Shown here piece by piece: positions 27,919 to 41,260 of a stretch of DNA of 64,000 nt. Origin of the DNA: Petrolisthes cinctipes. Taxonomy: Eukaryota > Arthropoda > Malacostraca > Decapoda > Porcellanidae. A program made the position numbers and the translations under genes. The stretch covers positions 706,001 to 770,000 of the forward strand of contig JAWQEG010000279.1 in NCBI GenBank assembly GCA_033782935.1, written 5' to 3'. Each line of letters opens with the position of its first letter. Position 1 is the stretch's first letter. The notes below the pieces were generated by a model. The model was not told the origin of the DNA. It was given only the letters and a program-made list of their open reading frames with translations, and did not search any database.

Positions 27919-29150
27919 CCAAAAATATCGAATTTTTGGGTGTTTTGAGCATCAATTTGGGATATAAACGGATACAGAAGATGCATACTCATATCGACTT
28001 TGTGCACCTAAAATATCGATTTTCAGCATGTTTTGGGCCTGTATTTTGAAAATACTCTAACAGGGAGTAGGCATGTACAGATCGCTTCTGGGAACCAAAA
28101 ATATCGAATTTTCAGGTGTTTTGAGCCTGAATTTTAAATATAAACGGGTACAGAAGATGCATGAACATATCGAATTTAGACACTTAAAATATCGATTTTT
28201 TAATGTTTTGGGCCTATATTTTGAAAACATTCCAGCACTGAGTAGGCATGTACAGATCGCTTCAGGGAACGGAAAATTTTGAATTTTCGGGTGTTTTGAG
28301 TTTGAATTTGAGATATAAACGGGTACAGAAGATGCATGCACATATCTACTTTAGACACCTAAAATATCGATTTTTAGCATGTTTTGAGCCTATATTTTGA
28401 AAACATTCTAGCACTGAGTAGGCATGCACAGATCGCTTCTGGGACCCAAAAATATCGAATTTTCGGGTGTTTTGAGCCTGAATTTGAGATATAAACGGGT
28501 ACTGAAGATGGATGCACATATCGACTTTGGACACCTAAAATATCGATTTTTAGCATGTTTTGAGCCTATATTTTGAAAACATTCCAGCACTGAGTAGGCA
28601 TGTACAGATCGCTTCTGGGACCCAAAAATATTGAATTTTCGGGTGTTTGAACCTGAATTTGAGATATAAACGGGTACTGAAGATGCATGCACATATCGAC
28701 TTTTTGCACCTGAAATATCGATTTTGAGCATTTTTTATGTCTGTATCTTGAAAACATACTAGCAAGGAGTAGGCATGTACAGATTGCTTCTGGGACCCAA
28801 AAATATTGAATTTTTGGGTCTTATGAGCCTTAATTTGTGATATAAACAGGTACAGAAGATGCATGCACATATCGACTTTGGGCACCCAAAATATCGATTT
28901 TTAACACGTTTTGGGCCTATATTGTGAAAATATTCTAGCACTAAGTAGGCATGTACAGATCGCTTCTGGGACCCAAAAATATCGAATTTTTGGGTGTTTT
29001 GAGCATCAATTTGGGATATAAACGGATACAGAAGATGCATACACATATCGACTTTGTGCACCTAAAATATCGATTTTCAGCATGTTTTGGGCCTGTATTT
29101 TGAAAATACTCTAACAGGGAGTAGGCATGTACAGATCGCTTCTGGGACCC
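27919..29150 (+). repeat. Remainder of domain A, HOR-A type monomers
   Basis: About seven monomers of A type. They include GCTTCAGGGAACGGAAA near 28260, the GTGTTTGAACCTG deletion variant near 28640, and the TTGAGCATCAATTTGGG class near 27945 and 29000. The order around 28346-28757 matches 16215-16626 in copy 3. The boundary with domain C is gradual. Confidence 0.7.
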
Positions 29151-32100
29151 AAAAATATTGAATTTTCGGTTGTTTTATGCCTGAATTTTTAAAATATAAA
29201 CGGGTACAGAAGATGCATGCAGATATCGACTTTTGCACCTAAAATATCGATTTTTAGCATGTTTTGGGTCTATATCTTCAATATATTTTAGCACTAAGTA
29301 GACATGTTCATATTGCTTCTGGGACCCAAAAATATCGAATTTTCGAGTGTTTTGAGCCTGAATTTGAGATATAAAAGGGTACAGAAGATACATACACATA
29401 TTGACTTTGGGCACCTAAAATATCGATTTTCAGCATGTTTTGGGCCTGTATTTTGGAAATACTCTAACACAGAGTAGGCATGTACAGATCGCTTCTGGGC
29501 CCCAAAAATATCGAATTTTAGGGTGTTTTGAGCCTGAATTTGGGATATAAACGGGTACAGAAGAGGCATGCAAATATCGACTTTAGACACCTAAAATATC
29601 GATTTTTAGTATGTTTTGAGCCTATATTTTGAAAACATTCTAGCACTGAGTAGGCATGTACAGATCGCTTCTGGGACCCAAAAATATCGAATTTTCGGGT
29701 GTTTTGAGCCTGAATTTGAGATATAAACGGGTAATGAAGATGCATGCACATATCGACTTTTTGCACCTAAAATATCGATTTTGAGTATGTTTTGGGTCTG
29801 AATCTTGAAAACATTCTAGCACTGAGTAGGCATGTACAGATTACTTCTGGGACCCAAAAATATTGAATTTTCGGGTGTTTTGAGCCTGAATTTGAGATAT
29901 AAACGGGTACTGAAGATGCATGCACATTTTGACTTTATGCACCTAAAATATCGATTTTGAGCATGTTTTGGGTCTGTATCTTGAAAACATTCTAGCAAAG
30001 TGTAGGCATGTACAAATCGCTTCTTGGACCCAAAGATATTGAAATTTCGCGGGTTTTGAGCCTGAATATGAGATATAAACGGGAACAGAAGATACATGAA
30101 CATATCGACTTTAGACACTTAAAATATCGATTTTTATCATGTTTTTGAGCCTATATTTCGAAAGCATTCCAGCACTGAGTAGGCATGTACAGATCGCTTC
30201 TGGGAACGAAAAATATTGAATTTTCGGGTGTTTTGAGCCTGAATTTGAGATATAAACTGGTATTGAAGATGCATGCACATATCGACTTCTTGCACCTAAA
30301 ATATCGATTTTCAGCATGTTGTGGGCCTGTATTTTGAAAATACTCTAACAGGGAGTAGGCATGTACAGATCGCTTCTGGGACCCAAAAATATCGAATTTT
30401 CGGGGGTTTTGAGCCTGAATTTGAGATATAAACGGGTACAGAAGATGCATGTACATATCGACTTTGGGCACCCAAAGTATCGATTTTTACCACGTTTTGG
30501 GCCTATATTTTGAAAATATTCTAGAACTAAGTAGGCATGTACAGATCGCTTCTGGGACCCAAAAATATCGAATTTTCGGGTGTTTTGAGCCTGAATTTGG
30601 GATATAAACGGATACAGAAGATGCATACACATATCGACTATGTGCACCTAAAATATCGATTTTTAGCATGTTTTGGGCCTGTATTTTGAAAATACTCTAA
30701 CAGAGAGTAGGCATGTACAGATCGCTTCTGGGACCCAAAAATATCGAATTTTCGGGTGTTTTGAGCCTGAATTTTAAATATAAACGGGTACAGAAGATGC
30801 GTGTACATATCGACTTTAGACACTTAAAATATCGATTTTTATCATGTTTTGAGCCTATATTTTGAAAACATTACAGCACTGAGTAGGCATGTACAGATCG
30901 CTTTTGGGAACTAAAAATTTTGAATTTTCGGGTGTTTTGAGTCTGAATTTGAGATATAAACGGGTACAGAAGATGCATGCACATATCGACTTTAGACAAC
31001 TAAAAAATCGATTTTTAGCATGTTTTGGACCTATATTTTGAAAATATTCTAGCACTGAGTAGGCATGTACAGATTACTTCTGGGACCCAAAAATATCGAA
31101 TTTTCGGGGGTTTTGAGCCTGAATTTGAGATATAAACGGGTATAGAAGATGCATACACATATTGACTTTGGGCACCTAAATTATCGATTTTCAGCATGTT
31201 TTGGGCCTTTATTTTGAAAATACTCTAACACAGAGTAGGCATGTTCAGATCGCTTCTGGGACCCAAAAATATTGAATTTTCGGGTGTTTTGAGCCTCAAT
31301 TTGAGATATAAACGGGTACAGAAGATGCATGCACATATCGACTTTAGACACCTAAAATATCGATTTTTAGCATGTTTTGAGCCTATATTTTAAAAACATT
31401 CAGCACTGAGTAGGCATGCACAGATTGCTTCAGGGACTAAAAAATATCGAATTTTCGGGTGTTTTGAGCCTGAATTTGAGATATAAACGGATACTGAAGA
31501 TGCATGCACATATCGACTTTGGACACCTAAAATATAGATTTTTAGCATGTTTTGAGCCTATATTTTGAAAACATTCCAGCACTGAGTAGGCATGTACAGA
31601 TCGCTTCTGGGACCCAAAAATATTGAATTTTCGGGTGTTTTTACCTTAATTTGAGATATAAACGCTTACTGAAGATGCATGCACATATTGACTTTTTGCA
31701 CCTGAAATATCGATTTTGAGCATGTTTTAGGTCTGTATCTTGAAAACATACTAGCAAGGAGTAGGCATGTACAGATTGTTTCTTGGACACAAAAATATTG
31801 AATTTTTGGGTGTTATGAGCCTTAATTTGAGATATAAACAGGTACAGAAGATGCATGCACATATCGACTTTGGGCACCCAAAATATCGATTTTTAGCATG
31901 TTTTGGGCCTGTATTTTGAAAATACTCTAACACGGAGTAGTCATGTACAGATCGCTTCTGGGACCCAAAAATATCCAATTTTCGAGTGTTTTGAGCCTGA
32001 ATTTGGGATATAAACAGATACAGAAGATGCATACACATATCGACTTTGGGCACCTAAAATATCGATTTTCAGCATGTTGTGGGCCTATATTTTGAAAATA

Positions 32101-33360
32101 CTCTAACAGGGAGTAGGCATGTACAGATCGCTTCTGGGACCCAAAAATATCGAATTTTCGAGTTTTTTGAGCCTGAATTTGAGATATAAACGGGTACAGA
32201 AGATGCATGAACATATCGACTTTAGACACTTAAAATATCGATTCTTATCATGTTTTGAGCCTATATTTTGAAAACATTCCAGCACTGAGTAGGCATGTAC
32301 AGATCGCTTCTGGGAACAAAATTATTTTGAATTTTCGGGTGTTTTGAGCCTGAATTTGAGATATAAGCGGGTACATAAGATGCATGCACATATCGACTTT
32401 AGACACCTAAAAAATCGATTTTTAGCATGTTTTGGACCTATATTTTGAAAATATTCTAGCACTGAGTAGGCATGTACAGATTACTTCTGGAACCCAAAAA
32501 TATCGAATTTTCGGGATTTTTGAGCCTGAATTTGAGATATAAACGGGTACAGAAGATTCATACACATATTGACTTTGGGCACCTAAATTATCGATTTTCA
32601 GCATGTTTTGGGGCTTTATTTTGAAAATACTCTAACACAGAGTAGGCATGTACAGATCGCTTCTGGGCCCCAAAAATATCGAATTTTCGGGTGTTTTGAG
32701 CCAGAATTTGAGATATAAACGGGTACAGAAGATGCATGCACATATCGACTTTGGGCACCCAAAGTATCGATTTTGAGCATGTTTTGGGTCTGTATGTTGA
32801 AAACGATCTAGCAAAGAGTAGGCATGTACAGATCGCTTTTGGGACCCAAAAACATTGAATTTTAGGGTGTTTGAATCTGAATTTGAAATATAAACGGGTA
32901 CTGAAGATGCATGCACATATCGACTTTTTGCACCTGAAATATCGATTTTCAGCATGTTTTGGGTCTGTATCTTGAAAACATACTAGCAAGGAGTAGGCAT
33001 GTACAGATTGCTTCTGGGACCCAAAAATATTGAATTTTTGGGTGTTATGAGCCTTAATTTGAGATATAAACAGGTACAGAAGATGCATGCACATATTGAC
33101 TTTTGGCACCCAAAATATTGATTTTTAGCATGTTTTGGGCCTATATTTTGAAAATATTCTAGCACTGAGTAGGCATGTACAGATCGCTTCTGCCACCAAA
33201 AAATATCGAATTTTTTGTTGTTTTGAGCCTGAATTTGGGATATAAACGGGTACAGAAGATGCATTCACATATTGACTTTGGGCACCTAAAATATCGATTT
33301 TTAGCATGTTTTGGGCCTGTATTTTGAAAATACTCTAACACGGAGTAGGCATGTACAGAT
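29151..33360 (+). repeat. Domain C, older HOR-C copy and mixed monomers
   Basis: The block from about 29995 to 31935 follows 34040 to 35982 at an offset of 4047-4048 bp (23 monomers). Shared marks are GAACTAAAAATTTTG near 30908, ACCTAAATTATCG near 31175 and GTGTTTTTACCTTAATTTG near 31637. The block near 32200-32700 matches 38710-39210 at 6510 bp (37 monomers minus 2 bp). Copies differ at several percent of positions, so this is older than the tandem pair that follows. Confidence 0.75.
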
Positions 33361-36000
33361 CGCTTCTGGGACCCAAAAATATCGAATTTTCGAGTGTTTT
33401 GAGCCTGAATTTGAGATATAAACGGGTACAGAAGATGCATGCAGATATCGACTTTTGCACCTAAAATATCGATTTTTAGCATGTTTTGGGCCTATATCTT
33501 CAATATATTTTATCACTAAGTAGACATGTTCATATTGCTTCTGGGACCCAAAAATATCGAATTTTCGGGTGTTTTGGGCCGGAATTTGAGATATAAACGG
33601 GTACTGAAGATGCATGCACATATCGACTTTTTGCACCTAAAATATCGATTTTCAGCATGTTTTGGGCCTGCATTTTGAAAATACTCTAACACAGAGTAGG
33701 CATGTACAGATCGCTTCTGGGACCCAAAAATATCGAATTTTAGGGTGTTTTGAGCCTGAATTTGAGATATCAACGGGTACAGAAGAGGCATGCACATATC
33801 GACTTTAGACACCTAAAATATCGATTTTTAGCATGTTTTGAGCCTATATTTTGAAAACATTCTAGCACTGAGTAGGCATGTACAGATTGCTTCTGGGACC
33901 AAAAAATATTGAATTTTCGGGTGTTTTGAGCCTGAATTTGAGATATAAACGGGTACTGAAGATGCATGCACATATCGACTTTTTGCACCTAAAATATCGA
34001 TTTTGAGCATGTTTTGGGTCTGTATCTTGAAAACATTCTAGCAAAGAGTAGGCATGTACAAATCGCTTCTGGGACCCAAAAATATCGAATTTTCGGGTGT
34101 TTTTGAGCATGAATTTGAGATATAAACGGGTACAGAAGATACATGAACATATCGACTTTAGACACTTAAAATATCAATTTTTATTATGTTTTTGAGCCTA
34201 TATTTTGAAAACATTCCAGCACTGAGTAGGCATGTACAGATCGCTTCTGGGAACGAAAAATATTGAATTTTCGGGTGTTTTGAGCCTGAATTTGAGATAT
34301 AAACCGGTATTGAAGATGCATGCACTTATCGACTTCTTGCACCTAAAATATCGATTTTGAGCATGTTTTGGGTCAGTATCTTGAATACATTCTAGAAAGG
34401 AGTAGGCGTGTACAGATCGCTTCTGGGACCCAAAAATATCGAATTTTCGGGGGTTTTGAGCCTGAATTTGAGATATAAACGGGTACAGAAGATGCATGTA
34501 CATATCGACTTTGGGCACCCAAAGTATCGATTTTTACCACGGTTTGGGCCTATATTTTGAAAATATTCTAGCACTAAGTAGGCATGTACAGATCGCTTCA
34601 GGGACCCAAAAATATCGAATTTTCGTGTGTTTTGAGCCTGAATTTGGGATATAAACGGATACAGAAGATGCATACACATATTGACTATGTGCACCTAAAA
34701 TATCGATTTTTAGCATGTTTTGGGCCTGTATTTTGAAAATACTCTAACAGAGAGTAGGCATGTACAGATCGCTTCTAGGACCCAAAAATATCGAATTTTC
34801 GGGAGTTTTGAGCCTGAATTTTAAATATAAACGGGTACAGAAGATGCGTGTACATATCGACTTTAGACACTTAAAATATCGATTTTTATCATGTTTTGAG
34901 CCTATATTTTGAAAACATTCCAGCACTGAGTAGGCATGTACAGATCGCTTTTGGGAACTAAAAATTTTGAATTTTCGGGTGTTTTGAGTCTGAATTTGAG
35001 ATATAAACGGGTACAGAAGATGCATGCACATATCGACTTTAGACACCTAAAAAATCGATTTTTAGCATGTTTCGGACCTATATTTTGAAAATATTCTAGC
35101 ACTGAGTAGGCATGTACAGATTACTTCTGGGACCCAAAAATATCGAATTTTCGGGGGTTTTGAGCCTGAATTTGAGATATAGACGGGTATAAAAGATGCA
35201 TACACATATTGACTTTGGGCACCTAAATTATCGATTTTCAGCATGTTTTGGGCCTTTATTTTGAAAACACTCTAACACAGAGTAGGCATGTTCAGATCGC
35301 TTCTGGGACCCAAAAATATCAAATTTTCGGGTGTTTTGAGCCTGAATTTGAGATATAAACGGGTACAGAAGATGCATGCACATATCGACTTTAGACACCT
35401 AAAATATCGATTTTTAGCATGTTTTGAGCCTATATTTTAAAAACATTCTAGCACTGAGTAGGCATGCACAGATCGCTTCTGGGACTAAAAAATATCGAAT
35501 TTTCGGGTGTTTTGAGCCTGAATTTGAGATATAAACGGATACTGAAGATGCATGCACATATCGACTTTGGACACCTAAAATATCGATTTTTAGCATGTTT
35601 TGAGCCTATATTTCGAAAACATTCCAGCACTGAGTAGGCATGTACAGATCGCTTCTGGGACCCAAAAATATTGAATTTTCGGGTGTTTTTACCTTAATTT
35701 GAGATATAAACGCTTACTGAAGATGCATGCACATATCGACTTTTTGCACCTGAAATATCGATTTTTAGCATGTTTTGGGTCTGTATCTTGAAAACATACT
35801 AGCAAGGAGTAGGCATGTACAGATTGTTTCTTGGACCCAAAAATATTGAATTTTTGGGTGTTATGAGCCTTAATTTGAGATATAAACAGGTACAGAAGAT
35901 GCATGCACATATCGACTTTGGGCACCCAAAATATCGATTTTTAGCATGTTTTGGGCCTGAATTCTGAAAATACTCTAACAGGGAGTAGGCATGTACAGAT
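33361..36000 (+). repeat. HOR-C tandem copy 1, 15 monomers, 2640 bp
   Basis: The monomer order is repeated at 36001-38638. Marks shared by both copies include AGTAGACATGTTCATATTGC, GATATCAACGGG, GAACTAAAAATTTTG, GATATAGACGGG and CGCTTACTGAAGATGC. The offset is 2640 bp up to about 34040 and 2638 bp from about 34260. The two regimes flank a segment that differs between the copies. Confidence 0.88.
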
Positions 36001-38638
36001 CGCTTCTGGGACCCAAAAATATCGAATTTTCGAGTGTTTTGAGCCTGAATTTGAGATATAAACGGGTACAGAAGATGCATGCAGATATCGACTTTTGCAC
36101 CTAAAATATCGATTTTTAGCATGTTTTGGGCCTATATCTTCAATATATTTTATCACTAAGTAGACATGTTCATATTGCTTCTGGGACCCAAAAATATCGA
36201 ATTTTCGGGTGTTTTGCGCCGGAATTTGAGATATAAACGGGTACTGAAGATGCATGCACATATCGACTTTTTGCACCTAAAATATCGATTTTCAGCATGT
36301 TTTGGGCCTGCATTTTGAAAATACTCTAACACAGAGTAGGCATGTACAGATCGCTTCTGGGACCCAAAAATATCGAATTTTAGGGTGTTTTGAGCCTGAA
36401 TTTGAGATATCAACGGGTACAGAAGAGGCATGCACATATCGACTTTAGACACCTAAAATATCGATTTTTAGCATGTTTTGAGCCTATATTTTGAAAACAT
36501 TCTAGCACTGAGTAGGCATGTACAGATTGCTTCTGGGACCAAAAAATATTGAATTTTCGGGTGTTTTGAGCCTGAATTTGAGATATAAACGGGTACTGAA
36601 GATGCATGCACATATCGACTTTTTGCACCTAAAATATCGATTTTGAGCATGTTTTGGGTCTGTATCTTGAAAACATTCTAGCAAAGAGTAGGCATGTACA
36701 GATCGCTTCTGGGACCCAAAAATATCGAATTTTAGGGTGTTTTGAGCCTGAATTTGAGATATCAACGGGTACAGAAGAGGCATGCACATATCGACTTTTT
36801 GCACCTAAAATATCGATTTTCAGCATGTTTTGGGCCTGCATTTTGAAAATACTCTAACACAGAGTAGGCATGTACAGATCGCTTCTGGGACCCAAAAATA
36901 TTGAATTTTCGGGTGTTTTGAGCCTGAATTTGAGATATAAACCGGTATTGAAGATGCATGCACTTATCGACTTCTTGCACCTAAAATATCGATTTTGAGC
37001 ATGTTTTGGGTCAGTATCTTGAATACATTCTAGAAAGGAGTAGGCGTGTACAGATCGCTTCTGGGACCCAAAAATATCGAATTTTCGGGGGTTTTGAGCC
37101 TGAATTTGAGATATAAACGGGTACAGAAGATGCATGTACATATCGACTTTGGGCACCCAAAGTATCGATTTTTACCACGGTTTGGGCCTATATTTTGAAA
37201 ATATTCTAGCACTAAGTAGGCATGTACAGATCGCTTCAGGGACCCAAAAATATCGAATTTTCGGGTGTTTTGAGCCTGAATTTGGGATATAAACGGATAC
37301 AGAAGATGCATACACATATTGACTATGTGCACCTAAAATATCGATTTTTAGCATGTTTTGGGCCTGTATTTTGAAAATACTCTAACAGAGAGTAGGCATG
37401 TACAGATCGCTTCTAGGACCCAAAAATATCGAATTTTCGGGTGTTTTGAGACTGAATTTTAAATATAAACGGGTACAGAAGATGCGTGTACATATCGACT
37501 TTAGACACTTAAAATATCGATTTTTATCATGTTTTGAGCCTATATTTTGAAAACATTCCAGCACTGAGTAGGCATGTACAGATCGCTTTTGGGAACTAAA
37601 AATTTTGAATTTTCGGGTGTTTTGAGTCTGAATTTGAGATATAAACGGGTACAGAAGATGCATGCACATATCGACTTTAGACACCTAAAAAATCGATTTT
37701 TAGCATGTTTCGGACCTATATTTTGAAAATATTCTAGCACTGAGTAGGCATGTACAGATTACTTCTGGGACCCAAAAATATCGAATTTTCGGGGGTTTTG
37801 AGCCTGAATTTGAGATATAGACGGGTATAGAAGATGCATACACATATTGACTTTGGGCACCTAAATTATCGATTTTCAGCATGTTTTTGGCCTTTATTTT
37901 GAAAACACTCTAACACAGAGTAGGCATGTTCAGATCGCTTCTGGGACCCAAAAATATCAAATTTTCGGGTGTTTTGAGCCTGAATTTGAGATATAAACGG
38001 GTACAGAAGATGCATGCACATATCGACTTTAGACACCTAAAATATCGATTTTTAGCATGTTTTGAGCCTATATTTTAAAAAAATTCTAGCACTGAGTAGG
38101 CATGCACAGATCGCTTCTGGGACTAAAAAATATCGAATTTTCGGGTGTTTTGAGCCTGAATTTGAGATATAAACGGATACTGAAGATGCATGCACATATC
38201 GACTTTGGACACCTAAAATATCGATTTTTAGCATGTTTTGAGCCTATATTTCGAAAACATTCCAGCACTGAGTAGGCATGTACAGATCGCTTCTGGGACC
38301 CAAAAATATTGAATTTTCGGGTGTTTTTACCTTAATTTGAGATATAAACGCTTACTGAAGATGCATGCACATATCGACTTTTTGCACCTGAAATATCGAT
38401 TTTTAGCATGTTTTGGGTCTGTATCTTGAAAACATACTAGCAAGGAGTAGGCATGTACAGATTGTTTCTTGGACCCAAAAATATTGAATTTTTGGGTGTT
38501 ATGAGCCTTAATTTGAGATATAAACAGGTACAGAAGATGCATGCACATATCGACTTTGGGCACCCAAAATATCGATTTTTAGCATGTTTTGGGCCTGAAT
38601 TCTGAAAATACTCTAACAGGGAGTAGGCATGTACAGAT
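36001..38638 (+). repeat. HOR-C tandem copy 2, 15 monomers, 2638 bp
   Basis: This is the second copy of 33361-36000. Most monomers match one to one with few differences. The exception is about 36700-36890, where the expected ACATGAACATATCGAC / TTATTATGTTTTTGAG monomer is replaced by a local one (TTTTAGGGTG, GATATCAACGGG, GCCTGCATTTTG). After 38638 a third start follows for about 70 bp and then breaks off. Confidence 0.88.
36700..36890 (+). repeat. Replaced monomer in HOR-C copy 2 (possible conversion tract)
   Basis: At this place copy 1 (about 34060-34257) has a monomer with ATACATGAACATATC and TTATTATGTTTTTGAGCC. Copy 2 instead carries a mosaic. The part with GATATCAACGGG and AGAAGAGGCATGC equals the sequence near 36375-36440. 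The part with CTTTTTGCACC, TTCAGCATG and GGGCCTGCATTTTG equals the sequence near 36260-36345. Replacement of about one monomer between well-matched flanks fits gene conversion or a double exchange. Confidence 0.75.
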
Positions 38639-39280
38639 CGCTTCTGGGACCCAAAAATATCGAATTTTCGAGTGTTTTGTGCCTGAATTTGAGATATAAA
38701 CGGGTACAGAAGATGCATGAACATATCGACTTTAGACACTTAAAATATCGATTCTTATCATGTTTTGAGCCTATATTTTGAAAACATTCCAACACTGAGT
38801 AGGCATGTACAGATCGCTTCTGGGAACGAAAAATTTTGAATTTTCGGGTGTTTTGAGCCTGAATTTGAGATATAAGCGGGTACATAAGATGCATGCACAT
38901 ATCGACTTTAGACACCTAAAAAATCGATTTTTAGCATGTTTTGGACCTATATTTCGAAAATATTCTAGCACTGAGTAGGCATGTACAGATTACTTCTGGA
39001 ACCCAAAAATATCGAATTTTCGTGGGTTTTGAGCCTGAATTTGAGATATAAACGGGTACAGAAGATTCATACACATATTGAATTTGGGCACCTAAATTAT
39101 CGATTTTCAGCATGTTTTGGGGCTTTATTTTGAAAATACTCTAACACAGAGTAGGCATGTACAGATCGCTTCTGGGCCCCAAAAATATCGAATTTTCGGG
39201 TGTTTTGAGCCTGAATTTGAGATATAAACGGGTACAGAAGATTCATGCACATATCGACTTTGGGTACCCAAAATATCGAT
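38639..39280 (+). repeat. Domain C exit block
   Basis: It starts as a third HOR-C copy. Then, from about 38710, it follows 32200-32770 (offset 6510 bp), with marks CGATTCTTATCATG, GATATAAGCGGGTACATAAG and GGGGCTTTATTTTG. It ends where monomers of domain D begin. Confidence 0.7.
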
Positions 39281-39499
39281 TTTTAGCATGTTTTGGGCCT
39301 ATATTTTGAAAATATTCTAGCATTAAGTAGGCATGTACAGATCGCTTCTGGGACCCAAAAATATCGAATTTTCGGGTGTTTTGAGCCTAAATTTGGGATA
39401 TAAACGGATACAGAAGATGCATACACATATTGACTTTGGGCACCTAAAATATCGATTTTCAGCATGTTTTGGGCTTGTATTTTGAGAATACTCTAATAC

Positions 39500-40193
39500 G
39501 GAGTAGGCATGTACAGATCGCTTCTGGGACCCAAAAATATCGAATTTTCGGGTGTTTTGAGCCTTAATTTGGGATATAAACGGGTACAGAAGATGCATAC
39601 ACATATTGACTTTGGGCAACTAAAATATCGATTTTCAGCATGTTTTGGGCCTGTATATTGAAAATACTCTTACACGGAGTAGGCATGTACAGATCGCTTC
39701 TGTGACCCAAAAATATCGAATTTTCGGGAGTTTTGAGCCTGATTTTGAGATATAAACGGGTACAGAAGATGCATGCACATATCGACTTTGGGCACCCAAA
39801 ATATCGATTTTTAGCATGTTTTGGGCCTACATTTTGAAAATATTCTAGCACTAAGTATGGCATGTACAGATCGCATCTGGAACCCAAAAATATCGAATTT
39901 TAGAGTGTTTTGAACCTGAATTTGGGATATAAACGGGTAAAGAAGATACATGCACATATTGACTTTGGGCACCCAAAATATCGATTTGGAGCATATTTTG
40001 AGTTTGTATTTTAAAAATACTCTAACACGGAGTAGGCATGTACAGATCGCTTCTGGGACACAAAAATATCGAATTTTCGTGTGTTTTGGGCCTGAATTTG
40101 AGATATAAACGGGTACAGAAGATGCATTGACATATCGACTTTGGGCACCTAAAATATCGATTTTTAGCAGGTTTTGGGCCTATATTTTGAAAA
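39500..40193 (+). repeat. Domain D block, left copy (1761 bp apart)
   Basis: About four monomers that recur at 41261-41954. Private shared marks are CTCTTACACGGAG, GGGAGTTTTGAGCCTGATTT, the 1-bp insertion AAGTATGGCATG, GATTTGGAGCATATTTTGAG and TTAGCAGGTTTTGGG. The distance is ten monomers plus 1 bp. Confidence 0.85.
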
Positions 40194-41260
40194 CATTCTA
40201 GCACTGAGTAGGCATGTACAGATCACTTCTGGGACCCAAAAATGTTGAATTTTAGGGTGTTTTGAGCCTGAATTTGGGATATAAACAGATACAGAAGATG
40301 CATACACATATTGACTTTGTGCACCTAAAATATAGATTTTCAGCATGTTTTGGGCCTGTATTTTGAAAATACTCTAACACGGAGTAGGCATGTAAAGATC
40401 GCTTCTGGAACCCAAAATTTTCGAATTTTCGGGTGTTTTGAGCTTGAATTTGAGATATAAACGGGTACAGAATATGCATGCACATATCGACTTTGGACAC
40501 ATTAAATATCGATTTTTAGCATGTTTTTAGCCTATATTTTGAAAACATTCTAGCACTGAGTAGGCATGTACAGATCGCTTCTGGGACCCAAAAATGTTGA
40601 TTTTTCGGGTATTTTGAGCCTGAATTTGAGATATAAACGGGTACTGAAGATCCATGCACATATCGACTTTTTGCACCTAAAATATCGATTTTGATTATGT
40701 TTTGGGTCTGTATCTTGAAAAAATTCTAGCACGGAGTAGGCATGTACAGATCGCTTCTGGGACCCAAAAATATCGAATTTTCGGGTATTTTGAGCCTGAA
40801 TTTGGGAAATAAACGGGTACAGAAGATGCATACACATATTAACTTTGGGCACCTAAAATTTCGATTTTAAGTATGTTTTGGGCCTGTATATTGAAAATAC
40901 TCTAACACGGAGTAGGTATGTACAGATCGCTTCTGGGACCCAAAAATATCGAATTTTAGGGTGTTTTGAGCCTGAATTTGGGAAATAAACGGGTACAGAA
41001 GATGCATACACATATTGACTTTGGGCACCTAAAATATCGATTTTCAGCATGTTTTGGGCTTGTATTTTGAAAATACTCTAACACGTAGTAGGCATGTACA
41101 GATCGCTTCTAGGACACAAAAATATCGAATTTTAGGGTGTATTGAGCCTGAATTTGAGATATAAACGGGTACAGAAGATGCATCCACATATCGACTTTAG
41201 GCACTTAAAATATCAATTTTTACCCTGTTTTGGGCCCATATCTTGAAAATATTCTAGCAC

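Noticed and set aside
32588..33109. A 173-codon minus-strand open frame with Cys-rich repeats (for example CPKSICACIFCTRLYL) as a possible repeat or zinc-binding protein
   Set aside because: The Cys-rich pattern is only the translation of GATGCATGCACATATCGAC on the minus strand and occurs in nearly every monomer in any frame. It is not a protein family signal.
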